Assembly (NCBI GenBank): GCA_963767565.1
Contig: CAVYEG010000011.1
Coordinates: 1-64,000 of the forward strand
Source: Palsa-504 sp963767565
Lineage (GTDB): Bacteria > Actinomycetota > Actinomycetes > Streptosporangiales > Streptosporangiaceae
DNA: 64,000 bases
Direction: 5' to 3'
The notes beneath the pieces are model-generated. The model worked only from the letters and a program-made list of their open reading frames with translations. It did no database searches and was not told the origin of the DNA. Below, piece by piece: positions 16,122-24,104 of the stretch (positions within the stretch are counted from its first letter, which is position 1; every line of letters begins with the position of its first letter). The position numbers and the translations under genes were made by a program.

Positions 16122-16882
16122 TCAGCGCAGGATCAGTCCCCCGTCGGTGCAGAGGGTCTGGCCGGTGATGGCGCCGGCCGTATCAGAGACCAGGAAGGCA
16201 ACCGCGGCGGCGACGTCGGCGGGCGTGAGGTCACGGTCGATGGCCTGGCGGGACCGGACCGCGGCGAACGCCTCGGCCGGTGTGCCGGCCACGGCGGCGC
16301 GGGTCGGGGTGAGCCCGGGGGCGACGCAGTTGACCGTGATCCTGTCGCGGCCGAGCGAGCGGGCCAGCGTGCGGGCCATTCCGATCAGGGCGGCCTTGCT
16401 GGCCACGTAGGCGAGCAGGTCAGCGGCGGGCGGCTCCCAGACCGTGTCGGAGACGACGAACACGATTCGGCCGAAGCGGCGTTCGGCCATGCCGGGGTGA
16501 GCGCCTGGGCCAGCCACAGCGCGGCTTCGACGTTGACGGCCTGAACCCGGCGCCAGGTGGGCAGGTCCAGGTCGGCCAGCGAGGCCCGGTCGAAGGCGGC
16601 GGCCGCGTGGACGAGCACGTCGCAGCGTCCGTGCCGGGCCAGCAGCGCGGACGCGGCGGCCCGGACCTCGGCCTGGTCGGCGAGGTCCACGGACAGGTCG
16701 GCGGGCTGGCTGGGCGGCTCCGCGGGCGGGTCGGTGGCCCGTACGGACGGGTCGGCGGGGTCCGCGGGCCGGGCGGCGGGGAGGTCGAGGGTGGCAACGG
16801 AGTGGCCGGAGGCGCGGAGGGCGGCGGCGATCGCGCTGCCGATGGCACCGGTGCCGCCGGTGACGGCGGCCACGCGGGTCAC
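16122..16882 (-). pseudogene. SDR-family oxidoreductase with a single-base frameshift
   Basis: Two overlapping frames together encode one complete SDR of about 253 residues. The first gives VTRVAAVTGGTGAIGSAIAA through ALWLAQALTP, and the second continues GMAERRFGRIVFVVSD, YVASKAALIG (catalytic Tyr/Lys) and ITGQTLCTDGG. The break falls at a run of four G on the plus strand, 16494-16497; one more G restores a single frame and the expected TP-GM sequence. A GTG at 16882 is the likely start. Either the gene is inactivated or the sequence has an undercounted homopolymer. It lies downstream of the flavodoxin-fold gene on the same strand. Confidence 0.7.
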
Positions 16883-16991
16883 GGGCGGTCCGGGTGGATG
16901 GCGGGGGTCACGGGCGGTCCGGGTGGATGGCGGGGTCACGGGCGGTCCGGGCGGTCGGCGCGGGTCACGGGCGGTCCGGGCGGACGGTGGG
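16877..16991. repeat. Tandem repeat, about 29 bp, four copies
   Basis: GGTCACGGGCGGTCCGGG recurs starting at 16877, 16906, 16934 and 16963, with related bases between copies. The array spans the start of the SDR, the gap and the last codons of the upstream flavodoxin-fold gene. Confidence 0.8.
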
Positions 16992-17891
16992 GTCGTAGGC
17001 CTCGAAGGTCCGGGCGCGCTGGTCGATCTGCTCGCGGAGTTCGTGGTGGCGGGCGGCGGTCTGCTGGATCTCCGCGGCGTGGGCCCGCTTCTCGTCCATG
17101 GAGATGACCGAGGTGGCCAGGTCGGTCCAGGTCACCTTCAGGTCCGGCTCAAGACGGCCGCGAGCGCCGCAGGTGGCGCACTCGACGTCCGCGCCGCGCA
17201 GGACGATCACGTCCAGGTGGCACATCGGGCACAGCCCGGGCAGGCCCAGGTACCTGGCCGCCTCGAAGGGCGTGCCGAGCTGGCCGGCCACGTTGCGGCC
17301 GAGCTGGGCGGCCCGGTCGAGTGCGGCGGTGTCCAGGACCACCGAGCGGGGCGTGCCCGCCCCCTCGAACTGCACCTGGTCGACGACGGCCATGTGCATG
17401 GAGAACGTGGTGGTGTGCATGATCGGCAGCGCCAGGGTCTTCCATTGCGAGGTCAGCGAGCCGCCCACCGCCAGGAACCCGGCCACCCGGGGCTTGAGCA
17501 CCCGCTCGTCGACGCGGAACGGCACAGCGGGCTCGCGTCCCTGCCGGCGCAACTCGAGCAGCCCGTCGATGATGGCGGCGTCGGCGTTCGGCCCGAGCAG
17601 CCGGTCGATGAGCAGCTTGAGCCGGGCGGCCACCGTCCGGCTGATAATCGGCGTGCTCACGATCAGCCCGTCGCATTCGACCAGGCGTTCCCACAGCCAC
17701 CAGGCATCGTCCGGCTCGGCGGCCTCCGCGCCGCCGCTGGGCAGGCGGAGCTCATGCAGGCGGACCAGCTCGACCTGGGCGCCGGTCGCCTCGGCCGCCC
17801 GCAGGGCCGCCTTGAGCAGGATCTCGGCGCTGCCGTTCGGCTGGCCGCACCCGAGCCCCAGGATCCGCCGGCTGGTGCCGCTAGTCGACAT
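16965..17891 (-). CDS. NAD(P)H-dependent FMN reductase/flavodoxin-fold protein with C-terminal zinc ribbon
   Basis: A 308-residue protein. The N-terminal part is a flavodoxin-like reductase: ILGLGCGQPNGSAEILLKAA replaces the usual S-x-R/N-x-S phosphate loop, followed by CDGLIVSTPIISRTVAARLK, and VAGFLAVGGSLTSQWKTLAL near residue 165. An added C-terminal module carries CPMC (near residue 228) and CATC (near 246), a four-Cys zinc ribbon not usual in this family. It probably moves electrons from NAD(P)H through FMN to a partner. GGAGGAGGAG precedes the ATG. It faces the SDR at 18105 across an operator-like palindrome. Confidence 0.75.
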   Translation of the reverse strand: MSTSGTSRRILGLGCGQPNGSAEILLKAALRAAEATGAQVELVRLHELRLPSGGAEAAEPDDAWWLWERLVECDGLIVSTPIISRTVAARLKLLIDRLLGPNADAAIIDGLLELRRQGREPAVPFRVDERVLKPRVAGFLAVGGSLTSQWKTLALPIMHTTTFSMHMAVVDQVQFEGAGTPRSVVLDTAALDRAAQLGRNVAGQLGTPFEAARYLGLPGLCPMCHLDVIVLRGADVECATCGARGRLEPDLKVTWTDLATSVISMDEKRAHAAEIQQTAARHHELREQIDQRARTFEAYDPTVRPDRP

Positions 17892-17918
17892 ATCTCCTCC
17901 TCCGCCGCGCGCCTTGTT

Positions 17919-17944
17919 AACTATACTCTCACTGTGAGATAGTT
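17919..17944. promoter_or_regulatory. 26-bp interrupted palindrome, probable operator in a divergent promoter
   Basis: Outer arms AACTAT/ATAGTT enclose CTCACTGTGAG, itself an 11-bp palindrome. The element lies 28 bp upstream of the flavodoxin-fold gene. TATAGT on the minus strand, within it, is a good -10 for that gene. Size and symmetry suggest a TetR- or MarR-type dimer; no such regulator is encoded in the window. Confidence 0.6.
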
Positions 17945-18019
17945 ACTTCCATAGAATGAAGAACCTGGTTCGGGCGGGCGGGGTAGGGCTGACGGCAGGT
18001 CCGGCTGATGGAGTCGGGC

Positions 18020-18090
18020 GGGTGGAGTCGGGCGGCAGGTCCCGGCGGGTGGAGTCGGGCGGCAGGTCCCGGCGGGTGGGGTCGGGCGGA
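18020..18090. repeat. Tandem repeat, 27 bp, about 2.6 copies
   Basis: GGGTGGAGTCGGGCGGCAGG starts at 18020 and 18047, with a diverged copy from 18074. It fills the untranslated region immediately before the ribosome-binding site of the SDR at 18105. Confidence 0.75.
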
Positions 18091-18104
18091 TGGAGGAGCC
18101 GGGC

Positions 18105-18872
18105 ATGGGTCGGCTGGACGGGAAGCGGGCGCTTATCTCGGGCACCGGCGGCGGGATCGGGCGGGCCGCGGCCGTGCTGTGCGCGCGGGAAGGCGCCCAC
18201 GTGGTGGGCTGCGACCTGAATCCGGAGACCTCCGCTGAGACCGTGGGGCTGGCCCGGGCCGCCGGGGGGCGGATGGACGCGATCGCCCCGGTCGACCTGG
18301 CCACCGAGGACGGCGCCCGGCGCTGGGTGCAGGACGCCGCGGCCGTGGCGGGCGGGGTGGACATCCTGGTCAACAACGCCTCGGCGATCCGGTTCGGCCC
18401 CATCGGCACGCTGTCGTTCGCCGACTGGTCGTTCACGATCCGGCACGAGCTCGACATCGTCTTCCTGGTCACCCAGGCGGCCTGGCCGCACCTGGTAGCG
18501 GCCGGCGGCGGGTCGATCGTCAACGTCGCGTCGATCACGGCCTCGCGCGGGGCGTTCTTCATGCCGCAGAACGCGCACGGCGCGGCCAAGGGCGGCGTCC
18601 TGGCGCTGACCTACCAGCTGGTCGTCGAGGGCGGCCCGCACGGCATCCGGGTCAACGCGGTCAGCCCGGCGATGACCGAGACCCCGCACACCTCCCCTCT
18701 GCTGCACGACCCGGACGGCCCGGCGGCCAGCATCGCCGCCCGCGTGCCGCTGGGCCGGTGGGGCCAGCCGGAAGACGTAGCGCACGCCATCTTGTTCCTG
18801 GCCTCGGACGAGGCGCGGCACGTGAGCGGGGCCAACATCCCGGTCGACGGCGGCGCGGCGGTAGTGGGGTGA
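18105..18872 (+). CDS. SDR-family oxidoreductase with His in place of the catalytic Tyr
   Basis: A 255-residue SDR: LISGTGGGIGRAAAVLCARE (cofactor loop), LVNNASAI, VNVASITASRG (Ser) and C-terminal VSGANIPVDGG. At the YxxxK position the sequence is NAHGAAKGG, so Lys is kept but Tyr is His. I recall an SDR subgroup with this substitution, so it may be a real variant rather than damage, but activity would need another acid. The start is chosen because GGAGGAG lies six bases upstream of this ATG; the ATG at 18090 has no such site. It overlaps the next gene by 4 bp. Confidence 0.8.
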   Translation: MGRLDGKRALISGTGGGIGRAAAVLCAREGAHVVGCDLNPETSAETVGLARAAGGRMDAIAPVDLATEDGARRWVQDAAAVAGGVDILVNNASAIRFGPIGTLSFADWSFTIRHELDIVFLVTQAAWPHLVAAGGGSIVNVASITASRGAFFMPQNAHGAAKGGVLALTYQLVVEGGPHGIRVNAVSPAMTETPHTSPLLHDPDGPAASIAARVPLGRWGQPEDVAHAILFLASDEARHVSGANIPVDGGAAVVG

Positions 18873-20263
18873 GCCCGCCGGGCGACCAGCTGGCGGGCCG
18901 GCTGATCCTGCGTGGCGAGCCGGGCTACGAGCAGGCCCGCACCGGCCGCATCTTCAACGCGCGCCTGCCGGACCGGTTCCCGGCGGCGGTGCTGCTGGCG
19001 GCCAGCGACGACGACGTGATGGCGGGGGTCCGGCTGGCGGGCGAGCGGGGCTGGCCGGTCAGCGTGCGGTCCGGCGGCCACTCGTGGGCGGCGTGGAGCC
19101 TGCGCGACGACGCCCTGCTGATCGACCTGGGCGGCCTGCGTGACCTGGCCTACGACCCGGCCACGGGGGTGGCCGCGGCCCGGCCCGCGGTCAAGGGCGG
19201 CCTGGAGCTCGCCCCGTTCCTGGCCGAACGAGGCCGGGCGTTCCCCGGCGGTCACTGCGCCTCGGTCGGCCTGGGGGGCTACCTGCTGCAGGGCGGGCAG
19301 GGCTGGGACGGACGGGACCGCGGCTGGGCCTGCCAGAGCGTGACCGGGCTCGACGTGGTGACGGCCGACGGCACGCTCGTCCGCGCGGACGCCGAGCAGC
19401 ATCGCGACCTGCTGTGGGCGGCGCGCGGCGCCGGCCCCGGGTTCCCCGGCGTGATTACGCGGTTCCACCTGCAGACGTATGCGGCACCGACCGTGATGTG
19501 GCACGACACGTCGACGTTCGGCCTAGAAGATACGGTCGAGCTGCTGACCTGGCTGCATGAGCTGATGCCCAGCCTGGACCGGCGGGTGGAGCCGGTGGTG
19601 GCGGCCACCCGGCTGCCGGGCGTGCCGCTGCACGACGGGACGGCCCGCCCGGACGGGACGGTCCTGCTGCTGCACACCACGGTGATGGCCGGTTCCGACG
19701 AGCAGGCGCTGGCCGGGCTGGCGCCGCTGCAGCACGGCCCGCTGGCCGGCCGGGAGCTCGGCCACGTCCGGGGCCGGACCAGCGTGGCCGAGGAGAACCT
19801 GGCCCAGACGGTACAGAACCCCGCGGGCTACCGGTACGCCGTCGACTGCACCTGGACCGACGCGCCGGCCCGGGAGCTGGGCCCGATGCTGCAGGCCATG
19901 TGGAGCGAGCTGGAGACCGAGCATTCGTTCTCCATCTGGTACGGCTGGGCGCCGGGTGGCCCCCGGCCCGCCATGGCGTTCTCGGTGGAAGCCGACGTCT
20001 ACGTCGCCACCTACGTGATCTACCCCGACCCGGCGGATGACGACAGGTACGCCGACTGGGTCCACGGGCGGACGGCCGCGCTGGCCGCCGCCTGCGGGAC
20101 CGGGGTCTACCTGGGCGACACCGACTTCACCCGGCGGCAGGACCGGTTCCTGTCCGACGACGCCTACCGGCGGCTGGCCGCGGTCCGGGCCGGGCGCGAC
20201 CCGGCCGGCCGGTTCGCCTCCTACCTGACCCGCGACCCGGCCGGGCTGAACGTCCATGGCTGA
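18869..20263 (+). CDS. FAD-binding oxidoreductase, PCMH/BBE type
   Basis: A 464-residue covalent-flavin oxidase. SVRSGGHSWAAWSLRDD near residue 68 carries the flavin-linking His, and GLDVVTADGTLVRADAEQHR and LLWAARGAGPGFPGVITRFH are standard PCMH-domain segments. The C-terminus, DDAYRRLAAVRAGRDPAGRF, is the BBE end motif, here shorter than usual. GTG at 18869 overlaps the SDR stop (GTGA), which fixes the start. It is followed directly by a VOC gene, repeating the oxidase/VOC pair found at 1277-3168. The substrate is unknown. Confidence 0.82.
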   Translation: MSPPGDQLAGRLILRGEPGYEQARTGRIFNARLPDRFPAAVLLAASDDDVMAGVRLAGERGWPVSVRSGGHSWAAWSLRDDALLIDLGGLRDLAYDPATGVAAARPAVKGGLELAPFLAERGRAFPGGHCASVGLGGYLLQGGQGWDGRDRGWACQSVTGLDVVTADGTLVRADAEQHRDLLWAARGAGPGFPGVITRFHLQTYAAPTVMWHDTSTFGLEDTVELLTWLHELMPSLDRRVEPVVAATRLPGVPLHDGTARPDGTVLLLHTTVMAGSDEQALAGLAPLQHGPLAGRELGHVRGRTSVAEENLAQTVQNPAGYRYAVDCTWTDAPARELGPMLQAMWSELETEHSFSIWYGWAPGGPRPAMAFSVEADVYVATYVIYPDPADDDRYADWVHGRTAALAAACGTGVYLGDTDFTRRQDRFLSDDAYRRLAAVRAGRDPAGRFASYLTRDPAGLNVHG

Positions 20264-20678
20264 GCCCGGGGCCCGCCTGGATCACGTCGGACTGGCCGTG
20301 GCCGACCTGGCCGCGGCGGCGGCGTGGTTCTGCGAGGTGTTCGGGCTGGTGCCCGAGCTCACGCTGCGGGTCGAGCCGCTGGACCTGAGCATCGAGATGC
20401 TCATCCATCCCCGGCACGGCTACCGGCTCGAGCTGCTGCACCGGCCGGGTTCGGTGGCGGCCGGCAAGCCGGGAACTCCCGCTGAGGCCGCGCTGCGCGA
20501 GGGCTACGGGCACGTGGCGTTCGACGTCACCGACCTCGACGCCGCCTATGACCGGGCCGTGGCCCGCGGCGCGCGGCCGGTCATGCCGCCCGGCCCGTCG
20601 CCGGAAGCCGGGGTGCGGATGGCGTTCGTGGCCGACCCCGAGGGCAACCTCATCGAGCTGCTGCACCGGCCAGGGTAA
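20256..20678 (+). CDS. VOC-family protein (methylmalonyl-CoA epimerase/glyoxalase-like)
   Basis: A 140-residue single VOC domain pair: RLDHVGLAVADLAAAAAWF at the N-terminus, ELLHRPG in the middle, and YGHVAFDVTDLDAAYDRAV followed by FVADPEGNLIELLHRPG. Ligands expected for the metal site are visible: His in LDHVG, Glu in LELLH, His in GHVAF and Glu in LIELL. Size and pattern resemble glyoxalase I and epimerases. It overlaps the oxidase gene by 8 bp and ends this operon. Confidence 0.85.
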   Translation: MAEPGARLDHVGLAVADLAAAAAWFCEVFGLVPELTLRVEPLDLSIEMLIHPRHGYRLELLHRPGSVAAGKPGTPAEAALREGYGHVAFDVTDLDAAYDRAVARGARPVMPPGPSPEAGVRMAFVADPEGNLIELLHRPG

Positions 20679-20792
20679 GCACGCGCCGGGCCAGGTGATG
20701 GCCGGATCCGGGACACCTCCACAGCGTCACACCTACTACGGTGGACATCGGCAGCTTCCCGGTGGTGACCCGGCACGAGGAGGATTCGGGTT

Positions 20793-22505
20793 TTGAGGGT
20801 ATTGCCCGCGGCAGGCCCGCAGCCCGGTGCGCGAACGATGACCGGGCTGATCAGCCGCAACCGGCTGTTCGCCGTGGCCCTGGTCATCGCGGCGCTGCTC
20901 CGCGTCGACGCCGAGCTCGGCTACCGCTGGCAGTCCTGGTTCAACGATTCGTGGGACTACCTGGACACCGCGGTCACGCTGAAGCTCGACCCGACCCGGA
21001 CCTCCGGGTACGGGCTGTACCTGTGGCTGCTCAAGCCGTTCCACAGCCTGGCCCTGGTCACCATCTCCCAGCACGTGATGGGACTGGCCGTCGCGGTGAT
21101 GATGTACGCGCTGGCCAAGCGGCGGTTCCGCGCGCCGTCATGGCTGGCGGTGCTGGTCACGGTGCCCGTCCTGTTCGACGGGTTCGAGATCCAGCTCGAG
21201 CACCTGGTCCTGTCGGACACCGTGTTCCTGTTCCTGGCCATGCTGGCCGTCACGATCCTGCTGTGGTCGCCGCTGCGGGCCACGCGCTCGACCTGGGTGC
21301 GGTGCGCGGTCGCCGGGGCGCTGATCGGCGTGTCCGCCGTGGTCCGGTCCACCGGGGTGCCGCTGCTGCCGCTGGTCGGGCTGTGGGTGCTGCTGGCGCT
21401 GGCGCTGAACCGGGTCGGCTGGCGGGCGCTCGTCGCGTCCGTCGCGGCGTTCGCCGTCACCGCCCTGGCGCCGTCGGTCGGCTACGCCGGCTGGTACGAC
21501 ATACAGCACGGCCAGTTCAACTCCAGCGAGTCCCTGGGCGTCTTCCTGTACTCGCGGGTCATGACGTTCGCCGAATGCTCGAAGATGGGGCAGCTGCCGA
21601 CGGACCTGCTGGCGCTGTGCACCACCGTGCCGCCGGACAAGCGGCCGATCGCCCAGGCCTACATCTGGACCCCGGTCAGCCCGCTGGACCGGTTCCCGGC
21701 GCCCAAGTTCACCGAGGTGCCCAACAGCTTGGGCCTGCAGTTCGCGATCCGGGCGATCGAGGCCCAGCCGCTTGACTACCTGCGCGTGACGTTCGACGAC
21801 ACCTGGCGCTCCTTCGACTGGCCGCGCACGGTCTTCCCCAACCCCGCGACGTACGACGAGTACCTGTTCGGCTACGAGCCGGTCACGGTCTCGCCGAACC
21901 ACCCGGCCGACGGCTATGCCTCCTCCGCCGCGGCTTACCTGGCCGGCGGCAACCCGAATACCGCCATCGTCGAGCCGTTCGCCGGGCTGATCAGGACCTA
22001 CCAGCGCTACATCTGGCTGCCGGGCACCGTTTACGGGCTGATCCTGCTGCTCGGCCTGGTGGGACTGGTGACGACGTGGCGGCGCCGGGAGGAGGCCGAG
22101 GGCGCGGCTAACCGGCGTAACGACGGGCTGGCCGCGCTGCTGCCGTGGGCGTGCTCGCTGATACTGATCGTGGCGCCGGCCGCGACGTCCGAGTTCGACT
22201 ACCGGTACGTGACCACGGCGGTGCCGTTCGGCTGCCTGGCCCTGGCGGTCGCGTTCGGGCGCATGGTGTCGGCCGGGCCGTGGCTGGCCCGGCTGCGGCT
22301 GCAGCGTTCCGGCGCCGCCCCGCTGTCCGATGTCGCTCCGGTGTCCGATGTCGCTCCGGTGTCCGCCGGCCCCCGCGGGGAGCCCGCTGAGTCCGGCGTT
22401 CCCGGCGAGCCCGACTCCCCCGCTGAGCCTGACGAGTCCGGTGAGCCTCACGAGCCCGGCGTTCCCGAGCTGAGCCAGCCCGGCGAGTCCCGGGCCACTG
22501 AGTAA
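20793..22505 (+). CDS. Polytopic membrane protein, probable GT-C-type glycosyltransferase (paralogue A)
   Basis: About 570 residues with ten or so membrane segments. Near the N-terminus SWFNDSWDYLDTAVTLK places acidic residues after the first helix, as in GT-C enzymes that use lipid-linked sugar donors. It is clearly similar to the protein at 22513-24066 (shared PFHSL, QHxMGLA, PVLxDG, EHLxxxxxLF). A TTG start at 20793 has GAGGAGG nine bases upstream; ATG at 20838 lacks a clear site, so TTG is preferred. The C-terminal 70 residues are a Pro/Glu/Ser-rich tail containing an 18-bp tandem duplication (DVAPVS). Confidence 0.7.
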   Translation: MRVLPAAGPQPGARTMTGLISRNRLFAVALVIAALLRVDAELGYRWQSWFNDSWDYLDTAVTLKLDPTRTSGYGLYLWLLKPFHSLALVTISQHVMGLAVAVMMYALAKRRFRAPSWLAVLVTVPVLFDGFEIQLEHLVLSDTVFLFLAMLAVTILLWSPLRATRSTWVRCAVAGALIGVSAVVRSTGVPLLPLVGLWVLLALALNRVGWRALVASVAAFAVTALAPSVGYAGWYDIQHGQFNSSESLGVFLYSRVMTFAECSKMGQLPTDLLALCTTVPPDKRPIAQAYIWTPVSPLDRFPAPKFTEVPNSLGLQFAIRAIEAQPLDYLRVTFDDTWRSFDWPRTVFPNPATYDEYLFGYEPVTVSPNHPADGYASSAAAYLAGGNPNTAIVEPFAGLIRTYQRYIWLPGTVYGLILLLGLVGLVTTWRRREEAEGAANRRNDGLAALLPWACSLILIVAPAATSEFDYRYVTTAVPFGCLALAVAFGRMVSAGPWLARLRLQRSGAAPLSDVAPVSDVAPVSAGPRGEPAESGVPGEPDSPAEPDESGEPHEPGVPELSQPGESRATE

Positions 22506-22512
22506 CCGGAGT

Positions 22513-24066
22513 TCAGGCGACCGAGTCGGGGACCGTGGTCTCGATCGGGTCTCCGGCGGGCGGCTGCGGCTGATCCGGGGTGCTCTTCTTCCTGGCCGGG
22601 GCGAAACCCAGGCCCGCGGCCAGGCAGGCCACCGGCAGCACCGGCAGCAGGTAGCGGTAGTCGAAGTCGGCCAGCGCGACCGGGGCTACGAGCAGGGCCA
22701 CGGCCGTGATCCAGGGGATCATGCTGGTGCCGCGCCGCTCCCAGTACAGCGGGAACGGCCGCAGCCGGACCGGCCGCCGGATGCGCACCACGCCGCCGAG
22801 GCCGACCAGGAAGATCAGCGCGAGCAGCGGGCCGTAGGTGAACACCAGGCGCTGGTAGGCGATGATCGGGGCGGCGAAAACCTCGTCCACCACGCCGGGC
22901 GCCTGGTGGCCGTAACTCAGCCAGTCGCCGTAGGCGGTGCCGCCGGCGATCCAGGAATGGTTGTCCGGCGGGAGCTCGGTGTACTTCCCGGCCACGTAGT
23001 AGTGCAGGTGGAAGTCGTAGAACCAGACGGTTCCGGCGCCCGGGTAGTTGATCCGCGGGAAGCCGAACGACAGCAGCACGCCCTTGACCACCGCCTTGGC
23101 GTAGCCGAGGGGCTGGGCCTCGATGGCGTGGATCGCGAAGCTCGTGAGCAGCTTGTTGTTGGCGTCGGTGACCGGACCGCCGGTGGGGACGAGGTCCTTG
23201 TGAACCTGAGGCGCGTGCCAGACATAGTTCCCCGGCGGAGTCCGCTTGGCGATCGGCGCGGTCGGGCACACGAGCGCCTGCGCGCCGGTGGGCTTGATCA
23301 CCGCGCAGTCGGCGAACGACGAGACCCGGCCCCACAGGTAGAAGCCGTCGGACAGGGTCACGTTCCAGCTGCCGTTCTCGTGATGGAACCAGGACACGTA
23401 GGCGCCGACCGGGATCAGGCAGCCGACGCCCATCACGATCGCGGCCACCCACCCGCGCACGGTCCTCCAGTCACGCACCAGCAGGAGCAGCGGCAGGACC
23501 AGGACCACGGCGCCCTCGGTGTGCACGATCACCGCGTAGCCGGTCAGCAGCCCGGCGATCAGCGCCACCCACCAGGAGAGCTTCGGCCGCCACAGGACGA
23601 GCACCAGGGCCAGCACGATCAGGAACGTGAACAGCGCCTCGGTCATGATCAGGTGCTCGTCCTGGATCATGTACCCGTCGAGCAGCACCGGCAGGGTCGC
23701 GATCGCCGCCCACTTCTTGGCCACGCGGTTGTGGCGCAGCAGGGCGTAGATCAGGACCGCGTCGGCCAGCCCCATCAGGTGCTGCAGCACCACCACCAGG
23801 GTCAGGCTGTGGAACGGCAGCAGCAGCCGCAGGAACAGCGAGTACCCGGTCGACTTGGACAGGTTCGGCTGCGGGCGCAGCGCCGCGCCGAGGTAGACGT
23901 AGGAGTCCCCGCCGAAGAACAGCGCCCCCGGATAGCCGAGCACCGCCAGCAGCCGCAGCAGGGCGCCCGCGCCGAGCGCCCAGGCGAACAGCTTGTTCTG
24001 CCTGGCCAGTTCCCGCCCGCGCGCCACCGTCCGCCCCGGCCACCCGGCCGCCGCTGCATCCCGCAC
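22513..24066 (-). CDS. Polytopic membrane protein, probable GT-C-type glycosyltransferase (paralogue B)
   Basis: About 517 residues, membrane helices throughout, with ALFFGGDSYVYLGAAL after the first helix as the candidate active-site Asp loop. The pattern LLPFHSLTLVVVLQHLMGLA aligns with paralogue A. No donor or acceptor can be named. The start is uncertain: GTG at 24066 is the best candidate downstream of the neighbouring flavoprotein gene; the frame stays open much further upstream, but only as a shadow of that gene. Its stop lies 7 bp from the stop of paralogue A, so the two paralogues converge tail to tail. Confidence 0.7.
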   Translation of the reverse strand: MRDAAAAGWPGRTVARGRELARQNKLFAWALGAGALLRLLAVLGYPGALFFGGDSYVYLGAALRPQPNLSKSTGYSLFLRLLLPFHSLTLVVVLQHLMGLADAVLIYALLRHNRVAKKWAAIATLPVLLDGYMIQDEHLIMTEALFTFLIVLALVLVLWRPKLSWWVALIAGLLTGYAVIVHTEGAVVLVLPLLLLVRDWRTVRGWVAAIVMGVGCLIPVGAYVSWFHHENGSWNVTLSDGFYLWGRVSSFADCAVIKPTGAQALVCPTAPIAKRTPPGNYVWHAPQVHKDLVPTGGPVTDANNKLLTSFAIHAIEAQPLGYAKAVVKGVLLSFGFPRINYPGAGTVWFYDFHLHYYVAGKYTELPPDNHSWIAGGTAYGDWLSYGHQAPGVVDEVFAAPIIAYQRLVFTYGPLLALIFLVGLGGVVRIRRPVRLRPFPLYWERRGTSMIPWITAVALLVAPVALADFDYRYLLPVLPVACLAAGLGFAPARKKSTPDQPQPPAGDPIETTVPDSVA

Positions 24067-24104
24067 GAGCCCGAGCGTACCGCGCCGGCGCCAGTAATCC
24101 CGGC

